Assembly (NCBI GenBank): GCA_905197685.1
Contig: CAJJZS010000003.1
Location: 186,001 to 250,000 of the forward strand
Length of the DNA: 64,000 bases
Origin: an uncultured Oscillospiraceae bacterium
Lineage (GTDB): Bacteria > Bacillota > Clostridia > Oscillospirales > Ruminococcaceae
Direction of reading: 5' to 3'
The position numbers were made by a program, and so were the translations under genes. Below, one piece after another: positions 43,644 to 51,658 of this stretch. Position 1 is the first letter of the stretch; every line of letters begins with the position of its first letter. The notes beneath the pieces are model-generated. The model did no database searches, was not told where the DNA came from, and worked only from the letters and a program-made list of their open reading frames with translations.

Positions 43644-44318
43644 ATGAAACTTTTATACGCCGAAGATGAGCCGGCTTTATCCGAAGCTGTTGTTGATTAT
43701 CTTACCTATCACAAATATATTGTGGATGCTGTATATAATGGGGAGGATGCTTACGATTACGCCATTTCCGGTGAGTATGACGGTATTATTCTTGATATTA
43801 TGATGCCAAAAAAGGATGGATTAGAGGTGCTTTCGGCACTTCGCAGAGACGGATGCAGAACGCCGGTACTTTTGCTGACGGCAAAAACACAGGTGGAGGA
43901 TCGGATTCAGGGTTTGGACGCAGGTGCGGACGATTATCTCCCCAAACCATTTGATATGGGGGAGTTGATTGCCAGAATTCGCGCAATGCTTAGACGCAGG
44001 GAGGAATATCACCCTGATTTGATACGCTTTGGAGATTTAACATTAAATATGCAGTCCGGAGAAATCAGCGTAGGGGAAATTGCTTTTCAGTTACCAAAGC
44101 AGGAATATCGTCTGATGGAGCAGCTCATGCTCAATCATACGTTCTACCTGTCATCGGAAAAATTACTGATAAAAGCGTGGGGATATGATGCAGAAACAGA
44201 TATAAACAGTGTATGGATGTATATTTCCTATCTGAGGAAAAGGCTGTCTGCAATGAACTCAAAGGTAGAGATTGTCTCAAAGAGAAATGTTGGTTATAAA
44301 TTGGAGTATCGCTTATGA
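43644..44318 (+). CDS. OmpR-type response regulator
   Basis: 224 residues: a receiver domain with acidic pocket E7/D8 and phospho-acceptor D51 (LDIMMPKKDGLEVL), K103-type lysine in the DYLPKPF motif, and a C-terminal winged helix (ISYLRKRL...KRNVGYKLE). The ATG at 43644 follows AAGGAAGG. It overlaps the kinase gene by 4 bases. In many gut Clostridia this pair precedes a VTC/DUF4956/CotH cluster, here found 13 kb downstream beyond an insertion. Confidence 0.93.
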   Translation: MKLLYAEDEPALSEAVVDYLTYHKYIVDAVYNGEDAYDYAISGEYDGIILDIMMPKKDGLEVLSALRRDGCRTPVLLLTAKTQVEDRIQGLDAGADDYLPKPFDMGELIARIRAMLRRREEYHPDLIRFGDLTLNMQSGEISVGEIAFQLPKQEYRLMEQLMLNHTFYLSSEKLLIKAWGYDAETDINSVWMYISYLRKRLSAMNSKVEIVSKRNVGYKLEYRL

Positions 44319-45535
44319 CAAAGATATTAAAGCGGCGATTTATCGTTTTTACGATGATTGCAGTGACCGGTCTTTTAACATTTATTGTATTTGCAATCAA
44401 TGGACTGAATTGGATGATGTTGGAACGCCAGTCTGATTCTATGTTGAAAACTCTGGTAGATGCAGACGGCGCTTTCCATAAAATGGATTTTCACCGTCCT
44501 CCTCCATTTGTGCCACCGTTGGATATGGACAGAATGCGTTCTTCAAGGTTTTTTATTGTCAAAAGTGATGTGGGCGGCAATATCATAGATATAAATACCG
44601 ACCAAATATTTTCTATTGACGAGGAGACTGCCCAAAATTATGCAGTGGCAGTTTGGAAGTCAGGAAAAGAATCCGGTCGAGTGGATAAATATAAATTTGC
44701 CGTAAAACAAGATGGAGCAAATCGGCTTACATTTTTTATGGATATCTCGGAACAAATAAGTAATTTCTATATGGTTTTGTTTGCTTCCGGTGTGATAGCA
44801 GCGCTTTGTTGGTCGGTTCTCTTAGGAATTGTCATTTTGCTTTCCGGAAAGGTAATTCGCCCTGTTCTTGCAGGAATGGAAAAACAAAAGCAGTTTATCA
44901 CTAATGCCGGTCATGAGATGAAAACGCCTCTTGCGATTATTCAATCCAATAATGATACGATGGCGTTAATTCATGGAGAAAATAAGTACAATGTGCATAT
45001 CCGCACACAGACCAAACGATTGAATGTGCTGATGTCAAATCTGCTGACGCTTGCAAAACTGGATGAGGAGATTCCGTTGCCGACAGAATCGGTGAATATT
45101 AGTAAGGTAACAAATGAATTGCTGATTGTTTATCAGGATGCGGCATTGTCTCACAATTTTTCTTTTTGTGCAGAAGTTGAACCGGAGGTTATGATACAGA
45201 CTAACAAGGAAAGTTTTCGGCAGATGTTGACGCTCCTTTTAGATAATGCAGTTAAATATACCACAGAAAATGGAACAATTTCCCTGACACTCAAAAAACA
45301 CGGCAGACACGTTCAAATCGTTGAAGAAAATACCTGCGACCCGTCTCACGAAACGGACCCGGAACGATTATTTGAACGATTTTATCGGGGAGATTCTGCG
45401 CGGACACAGGACAATGATTCTTTTGGCTATGGGATCGGACTTTCAGCTGCTCGAGCTGTCTGTGAGAGTTTTGGGGGAAAACTGACAGCGGAATATCCTT
45501 CTTCCGACAGAATTCGTTTTACTGCCACTTTATAA
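44315..45535 (+). CDS. Sensor histidine kinase
   Basis: 406 residues with two membrane helices (about 8-30 and 152-177) bracketing an extracellular sensor of roughly 120 residues that has an unusual His/Pro-rich stretch (FHRPPPFVPPLD). The dimerisation box has H200 (NAGHEMKTPLAII), and the ATPase domain has an N box (LLLDNAVKY) and G box (GYGIGLSAARAV). Four-base overlap with its regulator. The stop lies 7 bases before the left end of the TnpX-type element. Confidence 0.92.
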   Translation: MTKILKRRFIVFTMIAVTGLLTFIVFAINGLNWMMLERQSDSMLKTLVDADGAFHKMDFHRPPPFVPPLDMDRMRSSRFFIVKSDVGGNIIDINTDQIFSIDEETAQNYAVAVWKSGKESGRVDKYKFAVKQDGANRLTFFMDISEQISNFYMVLFASGVIAALCWSVLLGIVILLSGKVIRPVLAGMEKQKQFITNAGHEMKTPLAIIQSNNDTMALIHGENKYNVHIRTQTKRLNVLMSNLLTLAKLDEEIPLPTESVNISKVTNELLIVYQDAALSHNFSFCAEVEPEVMIQTNKESFRQMLTLLLDNAVKYTTENGTISLTLKKHGRHVQIVEENTCDPSHETDPERLFERFYRGDSARTQDNDSFGYGIGLSAARAVCESFGGKLTAEYPSSDRIRFTATL

Positions 45536-45542
45536 AATGTTC

Positions 45543-45579
45543 AAAAACCTTCCCGTTTACGGCAGTGCCCATAAAACAG
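45543..45579 (+). repeat. Left terminal inverted repeat of the TnpX-type element
   Basis: AAAAACCTTCCCGT (45543-45556), nine bases, TGCCCATAAAACAG (45566-45579). Both 14-base blocks recur inverted at 58151-58187, while the nine middle bases do not. Confidence 0.8.
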
Positions 45580-45610
45580 TAAAAATTAAAAATCCCGATT
45601 TTCGGGGAGA

Positions 45611-45638
45611 AAACGGCGTGACTTCGGTTACGCCGTTT
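45611..45638 (-). terminator. Terminator overlapping the recombinase stop codon
   Basis: AAACGGCGT (45611-45619) and ACGCCGTTT (45630-45638) form a hairpin that includes the last codons of the minus-strand recombinase. The T run is modest. Confidence 0.6.
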
Positions 45639-47346
45639 CTCTTTGCGTCAATAAACTCAGCGGAATAAAACCTGCACCATCATAATAGATTTCGATTTTC
45701 TGCTGACGTTTACCCGAAGATTTATCCGGTGCACTTACATAAATAGCATTGACCATATCTCGCAGAGCATCCGGTGTCAATGAATCTAAATCCTGATAGT
45801 GTGTTGCTTTTCGGATAAACTTTTCCAGCCGTTCACTCTGATGCTCTTGCTCTTCAATGCTCTTCTGAAGCTCTACAGCGTCCATTCTGAGTTTTTTCTG
45901 TTCCTCCTCATAATTTGCACTCATCATGGAGAAACGTTCATCAGACAGCTTTCCTTTTGCATTGTCCTCGTAAATCTTCACGAACAGCCTGTCCAACTCT
46001 GAAATTCTCTTTTCAGCCTGTGTAAGCTGTTTTTTCCATGCCTGAATCTTTTCCTTGCTCTCCATGCTCATACTTTCCTGAACAACTGCACGGAAGTGAG
46101 CTTCATAGCGGAGGATATAGCTGATGACTGTTTCCATGTGCATCCACACCATATCTTCCAAAACGACAGCTCGGATATAGTGAGTTTTGCATTTATCATT
46201 GTTTTTACGATGCGTGGAACACTCAAAGAAATCTTGTCGCTTCTCGAAATTATTAGCTGTGCAATAGTACAGCTTCTCACCACAATCGGCACAATAGACT
46301 AAACCGGAGAACAAGCTTGTTTTTCCGGTCTTGCTTCTGCGTTGGCGATTCTGTCGCAGAACCTGAACCTTTTCAAATATATCCTCCGGGATGATTGCTT
46401 CGTGAGTATCATAAAAGATGGATTGATTCTCTATCGGATTCTCACGTTTTTTCTTATCCCAGATAGAATTGGTAAAAGTCTTGAAGTTAACGGTACAGCC
46501 GGTGTATTCTCTGCGTTCAATAATCTTTCGCACCGTTGTCTGATGCCACTTTGTTGGAGTCTCAGGTGTTGATTGTGGAGTATTTAGCCCCTGTTTTTGT
46601 TTGTAGGCTGTTGGTGTAAGTACCTTGTCCTTCGTCAGTTGCGATGCAATCTGACTCGGTCCACGTCCCTCCATTGCCATTTTGAAGATATACTTCACAA
46701 CAATGGCTGCTTCTTCGTCCACAAGCCACTGAGTTGGATTCTTCGGATCTTTCATGTACCCATACGGCACATTTACCGTCAGTGGAATGCCACGAGAACC
46801 TTTAGACTTATTAACGGCTCTGATTTTGCGGCTGGTATCACGAGCGTAAAACTCATTAATCCAATTCTTTATACCTGCCATATCAATACCCATGCCGTTT
46901 TGGTCGCTGGTATCAAAATTGTCATTGATGGCAATATAGCGAACACCGTATTTCGGGAATGTAATGTTGGTGTACAAGCCCGTCATGGCAGAGTTTCTGC
47001 CAAGTCTGGATAGATCTTTTGTGATACATACTGCTACATTACCAGATTCGATTTCATCCAGCATTTTCTGAAAACCGGGACGATCAAAAGTAGTACCACT
47101 GTAGCCATCGTCTACGAAAAAAGTGGGATTCGGAAAGCGATTATCCTTTGCATATTGAAGCAGGATATTTTTTTGATTCACAATGGAATTGCTATCGCCA
47201 GCCAGCGCATCCTCTTGGGAGAGTCTGCAATATAAAGCGGTTATTTTATCTGTTGCCCTTAACACTTCTGTTTCCTCCTTCATAGGGGCAACTGGCAGTT
47301 CTTGATTAGTCAAGGTTATTGTATCAAACAATTTGTTATTTGTCAT
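45628..47346 (-). CDS. TnpX-like large serine recombinase
   Basis: 572 residues. The catalytic domain has Ser43 (ALYCRLSQEDALAGDSNSI) and the TKDLSRLGRN motif. The recombinase domain has RGIPLTVNVPYGY, and a zinc ribbon CADCGEKLYYC...FECSTH follows, then a coiled coil (about 430-520). This matches the Tn4451 TnpX group, which excises circular forms and integrates at GA-centred targets. It overlaps the upstream TnpW-like gene by 11 bases. The ATG at 47346 has GGAGGG 8 bases upstream. Confidence 0.92.
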   Translation of the reverse strand: MTNNKLFDTITLTNQELPVAPMKEETEVLRATDKITALYCRLSQEDALAGDSNSIVNQKNILLQYAKDNRFPNPTFFVDDGYSGTTFDRPGFQKMLDEIESGNVAVCITKDLSRLGRNSAMTGLYTNITFPKYGVRYIAINDNFDTSDQNGMGIDMAGIKNWINEFYARDTSRKIRAVNKSKGSRGIPLTVNVPYGYMKDPKNPTQWLVDEEAAIVVKYIFKMAMEGRGPSQIASQLTKDKVLTPTAYKQKQGLNTPQSTPETPTKWHQTTVRKIIERREYTGCTVNFKTFTNSIWDKKKRENPIENQSIFYDTHEAIIPEDIFEKVQVLRQNRQRRSKTGKTSLFSGLVYCADCGEKLYYCTANNFEKRQDFFECSTHRKNNDKCKTHYIRAVVLEDMVWMHMETVISYILRYEAHFRAVVQESMSMESKEKIQAWKKQLTQAEKRISELDRLFVKIYEDNAKGKLSDERFSMMSANYEEEQKKLRMDAVELQKSIEEQEHQSERLEKFIRKATHYQDLDSLTPDALRDMVNAIYVSAPDKSSGKRQQKIEIYYDGAGFIPLSLLTQRETA

Positions 47347-47698
47347 CGGTGTCACCCTCCATGGTTCTGCGCATTCTATCAACAGTCATTCGCTCTAACT
47401 TGCGAATAAAATCCGTTTTGCCCTCATAGTATCCGGTAACTGTATAAACTGTACCTCCAATTTCTTTTTGAAGTGTAAGTTGTGGTATCCAGTAAGCAGA
47501 GAGATTATCTGCATGGATATTTCCGTCTGCATCTGTTTTGGCAGATATTCTATTTGAGCTTTCTTGAGAACGAACGCATTTTGCATAAGGACCTGGCTCA
47601 GAAAATTTTAGGCAAGTATTTTCTGATGCTTGACTAATCTGGCTGAACCACTCTTCGTAATCGTCGTGTTTTACATCAAAATCAAATTCGTGAGTCAT
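47336..47698 (-). CDS. TnpW-like transposon protein
   Basis: 120 residues. The C-terminal half reads LQKEIGGTVYTVTGYYEG then KLERMTVDRMRR, the hallmark of small TnpW proteins found directly before TnpX recombinases. The N-terminal 70 residues are an acidic extension without known function. AAGGAGGAAATAA precedes the ATG. Co-transcribed and overlapping with the recombinase. Confidence 0.8.
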   Translation of the reverse strand: MTHEFDFDVKHDDYEEWFSQISQASENTCLKFSEPGPYAKCVRSQESSNRISAKTDADGNIHADNLSAYWIPQLTLQKEIGGTVYTVTGYYEGKTDFIRKLERMTVDRMRRTMEGDTDDK

Positions 47699-47727
47699 TT
47701 ATTTCCTCCTTCGTGTGTTGTCTGCTA

Positions 47728-48736
47728 ACTTCCGCCCAAATTGGGTGGAAGAAAAACAAAAAAGCTGTCACACAGAGCATCAAGAAACAAGTACAATAAC
47801 ACATGCACTTTTCTGATGGTTCTATGTAACAGCCAACGTGAAGAAGAATTTATCTTCACAAAAATATGTAAGACTTTAAATCGGGTAATCCCACAAAACT
47901 ATAAAATTGAGTCCGAACAGATATTCTGCTTTCTATGTCTATTCTACTGGATAATTGTAGAAAAAACAAGTATGCAGAACTGAGTTAAAGAAATATTTTT
48001 CGTTTCGGTAGAAATTGCATCAGAGCTTTTTCTAAAAACAGTTTTTACTTCTGGACAATTTGTCCAGAAGTAGTATCTACAAAAGCGTTCAGAATGAACG
48101 TGTAGCCGGTATCGCAGATACCGTGCAAGGGGATTGGGGATGCTTCCCCAACAAGCAATTTGCGAAGATTGACCCAGAGGGAAAATCGAGAAAATAAGTG
48201 AACCTGTACAGGTTTACACTGCTTGCCGATTTGTGAAAGGTCAAAATATGGCTCTAAATTATTCCCAGCTTGGGAATAATTTCTCTATACTGCCTGTGAC
48301 CAATTCTTCCACAAGCCAAAATTCTCTTTTGGTATTTTGAACTTGTGCCCAACTTGGATACAAGTGAAATTAAGAGTTCTCACGATCTGACCTGTTCCCA
48401 AATCGGGAACAAGTCAAAGAGCAGGAATCGTACCTCTCGCCAATTTGGCGAGAAGTGACCTCGTGCCAGTTTGGCACGAAGTCAGAACAGATAACTGACA
48501 AATTTAACTTCTGTTCAATTTGGGCAGAAGTTATTTTTATTCCTGATAAATTATCGGGACGTTGTGTTGTCACTTCAGTCCAACTTGGTCCGAAGTGGTA
48601 ACATCAGCATAAATAATGTAAAAATTAAATTCCCATGGATAGAAAAATCCCGATACTCATCTTTATAGCTTATAAATTCTTATCAATAACTTATCTAAAA
48701 ACCAATTTATAACTTCGTCCCAAATTGGGATTAAGT
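47728..48736. repeat. Array of diversified 25-bp palindromes
   Basis: Ten sites of 12+1+12 bases: 47728-47752, 48047-48071, 48257-48281, 48341-48365, 48390-48414, 48432-48456, 48458-48482, 48507-48531, 48572-48596 and 48712-48736, plus a shorter relative at 48541-48559. Consensus arms are ACTTCNNNCCAA and TTGGNNNGAAGT. Positions 5-9 differ strongly between copies but stay nearly complementary within each copy. Copies are only two to forty bases apart in the dense part (48341-48596). The stretch 47699-48753 has no supported gene. Confidence 0.85.
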
Positions 48737-48753
48737 TATTCTATCGTAAATTC

Positions 48754-50172
48754 ATGTACCCTACCGATAATTTGCCTTATGAGAAAGTTGGAAAAAATGA
48801 GCCGGTGTGTATTGCAGATAAGGTGCCTTTTGAGATTCCGGACACATGGGAATGGGTACGTTTAGGAAGTATTGGCGATTGGGGTTCGGGTGCTACGCCA
48901 AGCAGATCAATTCCAGAATACTATGGTGGAGATATTCCTTGGCTCAAAACCGGTGACCTGAATGATGGATACATTGAATATATTCCAGAAAACATAAGCC
49001 GGTTGGCTTTAGAAAAAACATCGGTTAGGCTGAATCCAGCTGGCTCTGTTTTGATTGCAATGTATGGTGCAACAATCGGTAAATTAGGAATACTCACATT
49101 TCCTGCTACCACTAATCAAGCATGTTGCGCTTGTCTGCCTATTGAAATTTGCAATGAATACTTGTTTTATTTCTTGATGTCGCAGAAAGTTGCCTTTGTA
49201 AAACAAAGTGAAGGTGGAGCACAGCCAAATATTTCAAAGGAAAAAATCGTAGCTACGCTTATGCCGTTACCTTCGTTAGCTGAGCAATATCGCATTGTTG
49301 CCAAAATCAAGGAAGTGCTTCCGTATATTGAACGATGTGGCGAAGCATGTTCGACAGTAAATTCGTTGAACAAGGCTTTTCCTGACCTTCTTAAAAAATC
49401 TATTTTGCAAGAAGCAGTACAAGGCAAACTTGTTCCCCAAGATCCTGCTGATGAACCTGCTACTGTTCTTCTGGAACGTATTCGTGCGGAGAAGCAAAAG
49501 TTAATTGCCGAAGGTAAAATCAAGAAGGACAAGCACGAATCCGTCATTTTCAGAAGGGATAATTCTCATTATGAAAAGCGTGGTTCTAAGGAAGAAAATA
49601 TTGATGATATTATTCCTTTTGAACTACCAGATTCTTGGGAATGGATTAGATTGTCTGCAATACTTACATCCACAGATGCAGGAAAAAGCCCTCAGTGTGA
49701 GAATCGCCCTCGGACTATTGGCGAGTGGGGCGTTATAAAAACTACCGCAATTCAGGACGGGTACTTCCTCGCTGAAGAAAACAAAGTCTTACCCCCGGAT
49801 TTCAATTTACAGGAATCTATGGTAGTACATCACGGAGATCTGCTTATCACCAGAGCTGGCCCTCGAAATAGAACGGGAGTTATTTGTGTTGTAGATGGAG
49901 AGCCTGAAAATTTGATTCTATCGGATAAGACTGTTCGATTATCATATCTGCGTAATTTGGTGAATCCGCATTATGTAATGACTGCATTAAGTAGTCCTGC
50001 AATGCAATATTTTGTTGTTAACGCCATGACAGGAATGGCAGCTTCACAGGTTAATATTTCGCAGGAAAAAATGAAAACTTTTTTGTTACCGCTTCCGCCG
50101 CTAAATGAGCAACAGCGAATTGTTGATGAAGTTAGCAAGATATTCGGTCGCATTGATAAGCTGAATTTCTGA
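48754..50172 (+). CDS. Silent hsdS cassette with two target-recognition domains (lacks native N-terminus)
   Basis: 472 residues. It begins at the DNLPYEKVGKNEPVCIAD segment that in the expressed HsdS comes after about 60 residues, so the proper start and first helix are missing. It contains TRD A (about residues 35-190), a central conserved helix region (KKSILQEAVQGKLVPQD), and TRD B (about 290-470). No ribosome binding site precedes the ATG at 48754. Inversion at the repeats would attach it to the expressed 5' end. Opposite strand to the active hsd operon. Confidence 0.85.
   Translation: MYPTDNLPYEKVGKNEPVCIADKVPFEIPDTWEWVRLGSIGDWGSGATPSRSIPEYYGGDIPWLKTGDLNDGYIEYIPENISRLALEKTSVRLNPAGSVLIAMYGATIGKLGILTFPATTNQACCACLPIEICNEYLFYFLMSQKVAFVKQSEGGAQPNISKEKIVATLMPLPSLAEQYRIVAKIKEVLPYIERCGEACSTVNSLNKAFPDLLKKSILQEAVQGKLVPQDPADEPATVLLERIRAEKQKLIAEGKIKKDKHESVIFRRDNSHYEKRGSKEENIDDIIPFELPDSWEWIRLSAILTSTDAGKSPQCENRPRTIGEWGVIKTTAIQDGYFLAEENKVLPPDFNLQESMVVHHGDLLITRAGPRNRTGVICVVDGEPENLILSDKTVRLSYLRNLVNPHYVMTALSSPAMQYFVVNAMTGMAASQVNISQEKMKTFLLPLPPLNEQQRIVDEVSKIFGRIDKLNF
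48764..48791 (+). repeat. Inverted repeat IR1, copy in silent cassette
   Basis: Twenty-eight bases identical to the reverse complement of 53016-53043. It encodes the segment before the first recognition domain and contains CTTATGAGAAAGTTGG. Confidence 0.88.
49540..49574 (+). repeat. Inverted repeat IR2, copy in silent cassette
   Basis: Thirty-five bases identical to the reverse complement of 52224-52258. It ends in TTCTCATTATGA, which recurs a third time at 50176-50187. Confidence 0.88.
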
Positions 50173-50761
50173 ATTTTCTCATTATGAAAAGTTGGACGGA
50201 ATTGAGTGTTGTATCGATGATGAGATACCGTTTGACATTCCGGAAAGTTGGATGTGGACCCGTCTGGGCAGTATAACAGAACTAATTACAAGTGGTTCTC
50301 GTGATTGGGCAAAATATTATGCTGAAACAGGGGCATTGTTTTTACGTATGGGAAATCTATCAAAGGATTCTTTTGATTTGCGTTTGAATAATATTCAAAG
50401 AGTCCAGGTACCCAAAAAGGCAGAAGGAATCCGAACAGCGTTACAGGCAGGTGATTTGCTTTTTTCAATTACTGGTGAAGTTGGAATGCTCGGACTTATT
50501 CCTGATAAATTTGAAACTGCTTATATTAACCAACACACTGCTATCCTAAGATTTTTGCCTGCTCTCCGAAATAAATATATACCATATTTTTTGCTAACTG
50601 AACATGCAAAAAAGTGTTATAAAGGAAATCAGCATGGCATTAAAAACAGTTTTAGATTGGATGCCATATGTGATATTCTTGTACCCATACCATCTTCACA
50701 AGAACAAAAAAAGATTGTAGATAGGATTGAAGAATTGTTCAATAAGATCACGCTGATTTAG
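50165..50761 (+). pseudogene. Silent single-domain hsdS fragment (TRD C)
   Basis: The frame is open from 50165 without a start codon or ribosome binding site. It begins with FSHYEKLDGIE, the same junction that follows the central repeat in the expressed hsdS, then one recognition domain (SITELITSGSRDW...) and the conserved end helix (SSQEQKKIVDRIEELFNKI). An internal ATG at 50192 exists but is not convincing. It is a stand-alone second-domain cassette, a donor for shuffling. Confidence 0.8.
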
Positions 50762-50781
50762 CGTAGAATTGTATAATATCT

Positions 50782-50802
50782 GGCGAAAGGAGGTCTTTCG
50801 CC
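50782..50802 (+). promoter_or_regulatory. Hairpin with Shine-Dalgarno in its loop, before tyrosine recombinase
   Basis: GGCGAAAG (50782-50789) and CTTTCGCC (50795-50802) form a perfect 8-bp stem with loop GAGGT, directly before the ATG at 50803. A TATAAT lies at 50772-50777. Confidence 0.78.
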
Positions 50803-51612
50803 ATGATAGAAAAAGAAAAATTCGAAAGACATTTGAGGGGCACAAACCTCTCGGAAAACACAATTTCATCGTATCTGTTTGCCATCAAACAGTATGGGGA
50901 GCAATACGATGATGTCACCCAGAAAAAGCTGCGTGAGTACAAGGTATGGCTGATTGAGAATTACAAGCCCAAGACAGTTAATCTCAGACTTCGAGCCATC
51001 AACTGCTACTTAGAGTGCATTGGCAAGGAGAAATGGAAACTGCCCTTTATCCGTGTGCAGCAGAAAACTTTTCTGGAAAATGTCATTAGTGAAGCAGATT
51101 ACAAATACTTTAAATCTTGTCTGAAGAATGACGATGAAATGTTCTGGTATTTCGTAATCCGCTTCCTTGCCGCCACTGGAGCCAGAGTCAGCGAACTGAT
51201 TCAGATTAAGGCTGAACATGTTAAGTTAGGGCATCTTGACCTGTACTCCAAAGGTGGTAAATTACGCAGAATTTATATCCCCAAAGAATTACAAAATGAA
51301 GCCCTTTCTTGGTTGGCCGAAAAGCAACAAGAAAGCGGCTTCATTTTTTTGAACAAGTATGGGGAACGTATTACCACCCGTGGCATCTCTGGACAGTTGA
51401 AGAAACTGGCAGTAAAATATGGCATCAATCCTGTGGTTGTGTATCCACACTCATTCCGTCACAGGTTTGCCAAGAGCTTCCTTGACCGTTGCAATGATAT
51501 AGCGTTCCTGGCTGATCTTATGGGACATGAAAGCATCGAAACTACCCGTATTTACCTCAGAAAAACAGCTACAGAACAGAGAGAAATTGTTGATACAATC
51601 GTAGATTGGTAA
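50803..51612 (+). CDS. Tyrosine recombinase (hsdS shuffling invertase)
   Basis: 269 residues. SAM-like N-terminal core-binding domain (about 1-85) and catalytic domain with R128 (ATGARVSEL), a K near 150-153, H216-x2-R219 (HSFRHRF), H242 (LMGHESIETT) and nucleophile Y251. Recombinases of this size are found inside phase-variable type I hsdS loci and invert recognition cassettes. Its place between silent cassettes and the expressed hsdS, within inverted repeats, fits that role. The ribosome binding site lies in a hairpin loop directly before the ATG. Confidence 0.92.
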   Translation: MIEKEKFERHLRGTNLSENTISSYLFAIKQYGEQYDDVTQKKLREYKVWLIENYKPKTVNLRLRAINCYLECIGKEKWKLPFIRVQQKTFLENVISEADYKYFKSCLKNDDEMFWYFVIRFLAATGARVSELIQIKAEHVKLGHLDLYSKGGKLRRIYIPKELQNEALSWLAEKQQESGFIFLNKYGERITTRGISGQLKKLAVKYGINPVVVYPHSFRHRFAKSFLDRCNDIAFLADLMGHESIETTRIYLRKTATEQREIVDTIVDW

Positions 51613-51658
51613 AAAGGAAGGCATACACTTCGGTTCGTTGAAGTGTATGCCTTGTACT

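Noticed and set aside
47741..47983. 80-aa plus-strand frame in the palindrome region
   Set aside because: No ribosome binding site, and it begins inside the first palindrome. Composition is that of noncoding A/T-rich DNA.
48108..48122. GGTATCGCAGATACC hairpin
   Set aside because: A short 6-bp arm structure that does not share the palindrome family's consensus. It may be chance.
47728..48736. CRISPR array
   Set aside because: Repeats are palindromes with changing sequence, spacing is irregular (2 to about 300 bases), and no cas genes are present.
47728..48736. Series of ordinary Rho-independent terminators
   Set aside because: Most copies have no following T run, have a one-base loop, and lie in both A- and T-poor contexts without upstream genes.
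47728..48736. Integron attC sites
   Set aside because: The ends do not fit the RYYYAAC/GTTRRRY consensus, there are no gene cassettes between copies, and the only tyrosine recombinase nearby is explained by the hsdS repeats.
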